From Lysobacterales bacterium (GTDB lineage: Bacteria > Pseudomonadota > Gammaproteobacteria > Xanthomonadales > SZUA-36), in NCBI GenBank assembly GCA_021648125.1, contig JAKITK010000026.1, forward strand, positions 1-40,671: 40,671 bases of DNA, in the 5' to 3' direction. The translations under genes and the position numbers were made by a program. The notes beneath the pieces were generated by a model. That model was not told the origin of the DNA, did not search any database, and saw only the letters and a list, made by a program, of their open reading frames with translations. The stretch's first letter is position 1, and each line of letters opens with the position of its first letter. Below, piece by piece: positions 36,167-40,671 of the stretch.

Positions 36167-37014
36167 GACTTAGGCCGTGAAGCAGCAAATGAGCCATCTA
36201 AAATCGCAGCAAACTGCTGCGGGGTCTGCCAGTCACGGCCGCAAACATACCGCGGAATGTTCCAGCGACTCGTTGCCAGCGTCACATGCGCAGGCTGAGT
36301 GCTGAATGCTGCGCGAATTCCGGTTCTGTTGATGTTTTCCGGTAGGTAAGTGTCGCGCATATAAACACTGGCCGCGCCATAGGGATAAGCAAAATATTGG
36401 GGTTTTACACCGTCGGTGCCGCTGGCAATAACTTGACCGGCACGGAAAACCTGTAGTTCACACTGGGCAAACGAATCCACGCTTACAAAGCGGGCATGCG
36501 GTAACTTTTCTCCGAGCACATCCGGCTGCATATTATGTAGATGATCCCAACCATGGCTCTGGACATCAATGATACCTTCGGCTTTTACGGCTGCCCACCA
36601 GTCTGCTTGCATCCAGCCCAAGCCAAACAATGACTCACGATCCATTTGTTCACGCACGGCTGCATCGGCTAGCACAAAAGTTGTTGCCCGAACCTGGTGC
36701 GGCGTATCAACTGATTGCTGTTCGCGAAAGTCTTTGAGGATGCTTAAAAAAGAAGTCTGCAAGCCATACCCTGGGACTATTTCATCGCTAATTTCCAGTT
36801 TGCAACCATCATCGAAAGTGATACACACAGCATCATCCAAACTGCCGTCATCAACACCAGCAAGCAACCAGTCGACTAGCGTCGTCAGGCTGATCAAACG
36901 CTTACCGTGTGTGTGCAGATCTTCGAGATCGGCTTTTAATGAAACATGATCGTTTTCACCATAGCGGTTGCTACGGATGTTTTGTGAATGATAGGTAAAT
37001 ATCGGGCAGCTCAA
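36163..37014 (-). CDS. Polysaccharide deacetylase (NodB-like)
   Basis: The 283 residues contain the NodB homology motifs: ITFDDGC (residue about 65, metal and base aspartates), VQSHGWDHLH (metal H-x3-H) and FAYPYGAAS. Such enzymes remove acetyl groups from N-acetylated sugars, such as chitin-like, peptidoglycan or capsular glycans. No signal peptide is evident, so the substrate is probably an intracellular glycolipid or glycan precursor, or export is by other means. It is coupled to the acyltransferase by ATGA and lies 12 bases downstream of the methyltransferase. The substrate is not inferred. Confidence 0.82.
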   Translation of the reverse strand: MSCPIFTYHSQNIRSNRYGENDHVSLKADLEDLHTHGKRLISLTTLVDWLLAGVDDGSLDDAVCITFDDGCKLEISDEIVPGYGLQTSFLSILKDFREQQSVDTPHQVRATTFVLADAAVREQMDRESLFGLGWMQADWWAAVKAEGIIDVQSHGWDHLHNMQPDVLGEKLPHARFVSVDSFAQCELQVFRAGQVIASGTDGVKPQYFAYPYGAASVYMRDTYLPENINRTGIRAAFSTQPAHVTLATSRWNIPRYVCGRDWQTPQQFAAILDGSFAASRPKS

Positions 37015-37026
37015 AATGCCAACCTG

Positions 37027-37605
37027 TCAATTAACTTGCGGCTTAGTGCACTCAAAATACATATAAGTCGCATTTTCAGGGGATCTTACATCGAGGCCAC
37101 GAAGTACTTCTGGCCCGGCCTGTTGATAAGCCACTTGCTCAGCCTCGAAACCGCAGCTATCGAGAACTTGTGACAAGCTGCGATTATCGTAAACGAAATT
37201 ATGTAAATCGCGAATGCCAATATTAACAACTTCTGCACTGGTTCCAAGCTGCAATGGAATTTCAACTTCCCGTTGCCACAGTTCGGCAAGCTTGTTTTCG
37301 CCAGTACGCACGTCCTCCAGATAGGCTTCCAGTAAACGCAGTAAATCCGGTGACAGCAAGCGCATAACACCGCCGAGCTTAAGGATGCGAAAACACTCGC
37401 TAAGAAAGTGCCTGCCATCAGCAAGTGAAAATTGACACAATACGCCCTCGCTATGAATATAGTCCACGCTGTTATCATCGAAAGGAAAGCGCTGACTTAA
37501 GTTGGCAACAACCTGAGGCTTGAAGTCTGGGTTGTAATCGACATTAATCCAACCCGGCAAAATGTTTGGGCCACTGCCGAGGTGTACTTTTACAAATTCT
37601 TGCAT
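37027..37605 (-). CDS. Class I SAM methyltransferase (type 11-like)
   Basis: The 192-residue protein has the opening HLGSGPNILPGWINVDYNPDF, a SAM-binding loop in place of the more usual GxGxG (GSGPN), followed by FPFDDNSVDYIHSEGVLCQFSLADG and LSECFRILKLGGVMRLLSPDL, as in methyltransferases that sit in polysaccharide biosynthesis clusters. It is the first gene of the four-gene minus cassette, so a sugar or glycolipid acceptor is possible. Ppa lies just upstream (37 bases) on the same strand, so read-through could occur. Confidence 0.82.
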   Translation of the reverse strand: MQEFVKVHLGSGPNILPGWINVDYNPDFKPQVVANLSQRFPFDDNSVDYIHSEGVLCQFSLADGRHFLSECFRILKLGGVMRLLSPDLLRLLEAYLEDVRTGENKLAELWQREVEIPLQLGTSAEVVNIGIRDLHNFVYDNRSLSQVLDSCGFEAEQVAYQQAGPEVLRGLDVRSPENATYMYFECTKPQVN

Positions 37606-37642
37606 ATTATTATTTAGGCACCTGAAACCAACAACTCAGCAA

Positions 37643-38191
37643 CTAGAAATTGGGTTGATCCGGCGCGTTTTTAAACCGCTCTCTAGATTCTAGAATTTCC
37701 GCACGAGCAGCTTCAACCCCTTGCCAGCCACCAATTTTTACCCATTTGCCGCGTTCTAAATCTTTATAATGATCAAAGAAGTGCGAAATGGTATCCAGCA
37801 ACATTTCCGGCAGATCGCGAACATCATTCACATGCCGATAGTAGCCGGTGACACTGTCTACTGGTACGGCAATAATTTTGGCATCATCACCCGCTTCGTC
37901 TTCCATATGCAAAACACCCACCGGACGGCAGTTGATGATGGAGCCTGGCACCAGCGGCATAGGCATTGCCACCAACACATCTACCGGATCGCCGTCGCCG
38001 CAAAGGGTATGCGGTACATAGCCATAATTACACGGGTAGTGCATGGCTGTTTTTAGCATGCGATCGACAAATATAGCGCCGGATTTTTTATCGACTTCGT
38101 ACTTAATCGCCGGGCTGTTCATGGGGATTTCGACAATTACATTAATATCATTAGGGATATCGTAACCGGCAGGTACCAGATCAAAACTCAT
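37643..38191 (-). CDS. ppa: Soluble inorganic pyrophosphatase (family I)
   Basis: Ppa splits pyrophosphate to phosphate, driving many biosynthetic reactions. The 182-residue length fits family I. Conserved motifs are [20 protein letters not shown], the metal-binding [18 protein letters not shown] (active-site aspartates), the [20 protein letters not shown] region and [20 protein letters not shown] ribosome site AAGGA lies before the ATG. It diverges from hppA. Whether the downstream methyltransferase cassette is cotranscribed is unclear. Confidence 0.98.
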   Translation of the reverse strand: MSFDLVPAGYDIPNDINVIVEIPMNSPAIKYEVDKKSGAIFVDRMLKTAMHYPCNYGYVPHTLCGDGDPVDVLVAMPMPLVPGSIINCRPVGVLHMEDEAGDDAKIIAVPVDSVTGYYRHVNDVRDLPEMLLDTISHFFDHYKDLERGKWVKIGGWQGVEAARAEILESRERFKNAPDQPNF

Positions 38192-38229
38192 GGGGTAATC
38201 CTTGTTATAAGAGTGAGTTATTCGGGTGG

Positions 38230-38258
38230 ATTATACTGCCTCGCTAAGCTTTCAACCA
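38230..38258 (-). promoter_or_regulatory. Candidate promoter for ppa
   Basis: On the minus strand TATAAT lies at 38235-38230, 39 bases before the ppa ATG. TGGTTG at 38258-38253 gives a 17-base spacer, and TTGAAA at 38255-38250 a 14-base one. The -10 is perfect, the -35 is only partly convincing. Confidence 0.35.
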
Positions 38259-38381
38259 CTTTAAACATTGAAACAATTGCTGATTCTTTCACTTATGCCT
38301 ACAATAGCATGGTTTTATCACATATCGGCCTCTGCTACCGAGTGGTCGATACCTACAACTATTAAAATTGAGAGAGAGGAT

Positions 38382-40394
38382 ATGACACAAGAACTCATCC
38401 CACCCCTGCTCGGGGTTATCGGTCTTATAGCCGCACTATTTATTTACCTGTCGATGAAAGCAAACCCGGCAGGTGAAGGCATAGTAGCCGAAATAGCCGC
38501 TGAAATTCATAGCGGCGCTATGGTCTTTATGAAGCGCGAGTACAGTGTATTGGGTCTATTTGCGCTAGTTATTACCATCGCACTGTTTTACTTTTTCCCC
38601 ACTTGGCATACAGCCGTTGCGTATGTAGTTGGCGCGCTGGCATCAGCCTCTGCGGGCTATATCGGCATGTACGCTGCAACTAAAGCTAATGTACGCACAA
38701 CCGTTGCGGCGGCTGAGAAGGGTGAAGCGGCAGCTTTATCTATCGCATTTTACGGGGGTTCCATTATGGGCCTGACCGTTGCTGCAATGGGCTTGCTTGG
38801 CTTAGGCCTTCTGTATTATTTCTTCGGTTCCGACCCGCAACATGCAGAAGCCATTCACGGCTTTGGTATGGGCGGATCAACTGTAGCTCTGTTCTCGCGA
38901 GTTGGCGGCGGTATCTTCACCAAAAGTGCAGATGTTGGTGCCGACCTTGTGGGCAAAATTGAAGCGGGTATCCCTGAGGATGATCCGCGTAACCCGGGTG
39001 TAATTGCTGATAATGTCGGTGATAATGTGGGTGATGTTGCCGGTATGGGCTCGGATATTTTCGAGTCCTATGTTGGCTCGATGATCGCTACCATCGCCAT
39101 TGCAGCAGGAATAGGCAGCAGTATACTTGGCGCGCAAAGCGACCTGATGTTTTTGCCGCTGGCATTGGCCTCGGTGGGTATGATTTGCTCAATTTTGGGT
39201 ATCTTGTTAGTGCGGATGTTGTCATCTAAAGAGCCTGCCAATGCTTTGCGTTACGGCACCTTCAGTGCAGCAGTGCTTTTCATTATTGCGGCTTATGTGC
39301 TCATCGGTGAGCTGGGAATTTCTACTGCCGTGTGGTGGTGTGTTGTAGCCGGCGCTGTTGGCGGTATTGGTATTGGCTTGGTTACCGAGTACTACACCGG
39401 TGGTCCGCCAGTACGCAAGCTTGCAAAAGATGGCGAAACCGGCCCTGCTACGGTAATGATTTCCGGCCTTGCACTCGGCATGGAATCGGTAGTTATTCCG
39501 GTAGCTATTATCGCTGGAATCATCTTCTTTACCTCATGGGTATTGCCCGAAGGACTCGGTGTGTATGGTGTCGGCATTGCCGCTGTTGGTATGCTGGCAA
39601 CCGTTGGTATCACTATGGCAATTGATGCCTATGGCCCGGTTGCAGATAATGCCGGTGGTATTGCTGAAATGGCAGGGCTCGGTGAAGAAGTGCGTAAAAT
39701 CACTGATGGCCTGGATGAAGTCGGCAACACTACAGCTGCTATCGGTAAAGGTTTTGCCATTGGTGCTGCTGGTCTCGCAGCATTGGCGATTATTGCCGCC
39801 TTTATCCAAACGGTAGAATCTAATATCGACGGCTTCAGCCTGAATATCAGCGACCCTAAAGTGCTAATGGGTATGTTTATCGGTGGTATTTTCCCGTTCC
39901 TGGTATCGGCGATTACTATGCGCGCAGTTGGCGATGCGGCTTTCGAAATGATTAAAGAAATCCGCCGCCAGTTTAAGGAAATCCCTGGTTTGATGGAAGG
40001 TACCGCTAAGCCGGATAGTGCGCGTTGTATAGACATTGCAACTAGTGCGGCATTACGGAAAATGATCTTGCCCGGCGCGTTGGCGATTCTTGCGCCACCC
40101 GTAGTTGGTTTCCTTCTTGGGGCAGCCGCTCTAGGCGGCATGCTCACTGGCGCATTAATCACCTGTGTATTGATGGCGCTGATGATGGCCAATGCCGGTG
40201 GTGCCTGGGACAATGCCAAAAAACATGTTGAAAAAGGCAACTTTGGCGGCAAGGGTTCTTCTACTCACCACGCGGTGGTGGTTGGTGATACCGTAGGCGA
40301 CCCGTTCAAAGATACCTCGGGCCCGGCGATGAACATTTTAATTAATGTGATGGCAATCGTTAGCCTGGTTATTGCGCCGTTATTAACCTTCTAA
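38382..40394 (+). CDS. hppA: Membrane-bound ion-pumping pyrophosphatase, K+-dependent type
   Basis: HppA couples pyrophosphate hydrolysis to ion transport across the inner membrane. From ATG 38382 (ribosome site AGAGAGAGGA just upstream) it has 670 residues with about 16 membrane segments. The PPi site is complete: [42 protein letters not shown] (about 184-225) and the C-terminal [11 protein letters not shown]...[17 protein letters not shown]. At the cation-specificity site the sequence is GNTTAAIG (A452, G455), as in K+-dependent enzymes; K+-independent ones have K and T. The glutamate in SDIFESYVG also fits Na+-pumping types. A longer frame from a TTG at 38268 has no ribosome site and I rejected it. 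Divergent from ppa. Confidence 0.95.
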   Translation: MTQELIPPLLGVIGLIAALFIYLSMKANPAGEGIVAEIAAEIHSGAMVFMKREYSVLGLFALVITIALFYFFPTWHTAVAYVVGALASASAGYIGMYAATKANVRTTVAAAEKGEAAALSIAFYGGSIMGLTVAAMGLLGLGLLYYFFGSDPQHAEAIHGFGMGGSTVALFSRVGGGIFTKSADVGADLVGKIEAGIPEDDPRNPGVIADNVGDNVGDVAGMGSDIFESYVGSMIATIAIAAGIGSSILGAQSDLMFLPLALASVGMICSILGILLVRMLSSKEPANALRYGTFSAAVLFIIAAYVLIGELGISTAVWWCVVAGAVGGIGIGLVTEYYTGGPPVRKLAKDGETGPATVMISGLALGMESVVIPVAIIAGIIFFTSWVLPEGLGVYGVGIAAVGMLATVGITMAIDAYGPVADNAGGIAEMAGLGEEVRKITDGLDEVGNTTAAIGKGFAIGAAGLAALAIIAAFIQTVESNIDGFSLNISDPKVLMGMFIGGIFPFLVSAITMRAVGDAAFEMIKEIRRQFKEIPGLMEGTAKPDSARCIDIATSAALRKMILPGALAILAPPVVGFLLGAAALGGMLTGALITCVLMALMMANAGGAWDNAKKHVEKGNFGGKGSSTHHAVVVGDTVGDPFKDTSGPAMNILINVMAIVSLVIAPLLTF

Positions 40395-40412
40395 AGATTT
40401 GAGGTTTGTAAT

Positions 40413-40448
40413 AAAAAACCCCCGGTTTTGCGACCGGGGGTTTTTTTT
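40413..40448 (+). terminator. Strong intrinsic terminator after hppA
   Basis: A stem with CCCCCGGT (40419-40426) pairing with ACCGGGGG (40433-40440) around TTTGCG, extended by A/T pairs, is followed by eight T residues (40441-40448). It lies about 20 bases after the hppA stop. The A-tract before it makes it bidirectional, and it can also serve the nfeD-like gene from the other side. Confidence 0.93.
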
Positions 40449-40486
40449 GTGGCTCAAATTGTGAGCGACTAACTATTAACAACTAA

Positions 40487-40671
40487 CTACTCAACGGCTT
40501 CAACAACCAGTATCACGCCTTCGGTAGCCACTACTTTGACTTTGCCGTCTACCGGCATATCCAGGCCTTTTACCCGCCAGGTAGAATCATCTACTTTGAC
40601 TTTGCCAGTGCCATTAACAATGGCTCTATCAAGGGTAAATACGCGACCTACATATTGCTGTCCGCGCTGAT
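40487..40671 (-). CDS. NfeD-family protein, C-terminal part
   Basis: A minus-strand frame enters at the window's right edge and ends at the TAG at 40489-40487. The 61 residues (GQQYVGRVFTLDRAIVNG, KVKVDDSTWRVKGLDMP, KVKVVATEGVILVVEAV) form the OB-fold domain at the end of NfeD proteins (YbbK-type). These pair with SPFH membrane proteins (QmcA/YbbK), probably in membrane-protein quality control or raft-like assembly. The N-terminal membrane helices lie outside the window. The stop is about 40 bases from the hppA terminator. Confidence 0.85.
   Translation of the reverse strand, partial: QRGQQYVGRVFTLDRAIVNGTGKVKVDDSTWRVKGLDMPVDGKVKVVATEGVILVVEAVE

Noticed and set aside
38268-38381. Longer hppA start at TTG with 38 additional residues
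   Set aside because: No ribosome site precedes the TTG, while AGAGAGAGGA stands just upstream of ATG 38382, which gives the family's normal N-terminus.

Overview
The window reads as a piece of a Gammaproteobacterium chromosome, probably marine. Supporting this are a complete set of core genes in gammaproteobacterial order (pcm-tolC, waaA, glnE, groESL, dsbD-tlpA-aroQ-accB-accC-prmA, ppa/hppA), LPS-type envelope genes and a membrane pyrophosphatase of the K+-dependent, probably Na+-pumping, class. I found no rRNA, tRNA, CRISPR array or intact transposase or integrase.

Bases 1-10355 are accessory and visibly richer in A+T. They hold the end of a secreted protein, a decayed fragment of a CzcA/CusA metal-efflux pump, an uncharacterised 450-residue protein, and a complete type I restriction-modification operon on the minus strand (hsdM-hsdS-[rhuM']-[bro-N']-hsdR). 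Between hsdS and hsdR are two truncated regulator-like genes. The second is closed by a repetitive palindrome. The right boundary cuts a methyltransferase gene coupled to an AmpD-like amidase, so this is where the island joins the core chromosome.

Bases 10356-16156 carry an envelope and regulation block: AmpD-like amidase, small lipoprotein, DUF2333 protein, an ECF sigma factor with its DUF3379 partner, and divergently pcm-tolC. Bases 16172-25658 are mainly LPS biosynthesis (Kdo transferase WaaA, ELM1-like protein, zinc-finger protein, GT4 glycosyltransferase, O-antigen ligase/polymerase, WaaE-like GT2, LpxL-type acyltransferase), with glnE in between.

A repeat-rich spacer (25659-26036) follows, with a long inverted repeat, a three-copy 45-bp tandem repeat and the groEL terminator. 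Next is groES-groEL with a near-perfect sigma-32 heat-shock promoter. Bases 28411-34599 run on the plus strand through dsbD (with a duplicated alpha domain), a TlpA-like thioredoxin, aroQ, accB, accC and prmA.

Bases 34616-37605 hold a compact minus-strand cassette (methyltransferase, polysaccharide deacetylase, acyltransferase, sulfotransferase) that looks like a dedicated surface glycan or lipid tailoring pathway. The window closes with divergent soluble (ppa) and membrane (hppA) pyrophosphatases, a strong terminator and the C-terminus of an NfeD-family protein.

The least ordinary items are the remodelled hsd operon with a heptamer-derived inverted repeat over the hsdS start, the four-gene tailoring cassette, the coding-capable 45-bp repeat, and the double-alpha DsbD.
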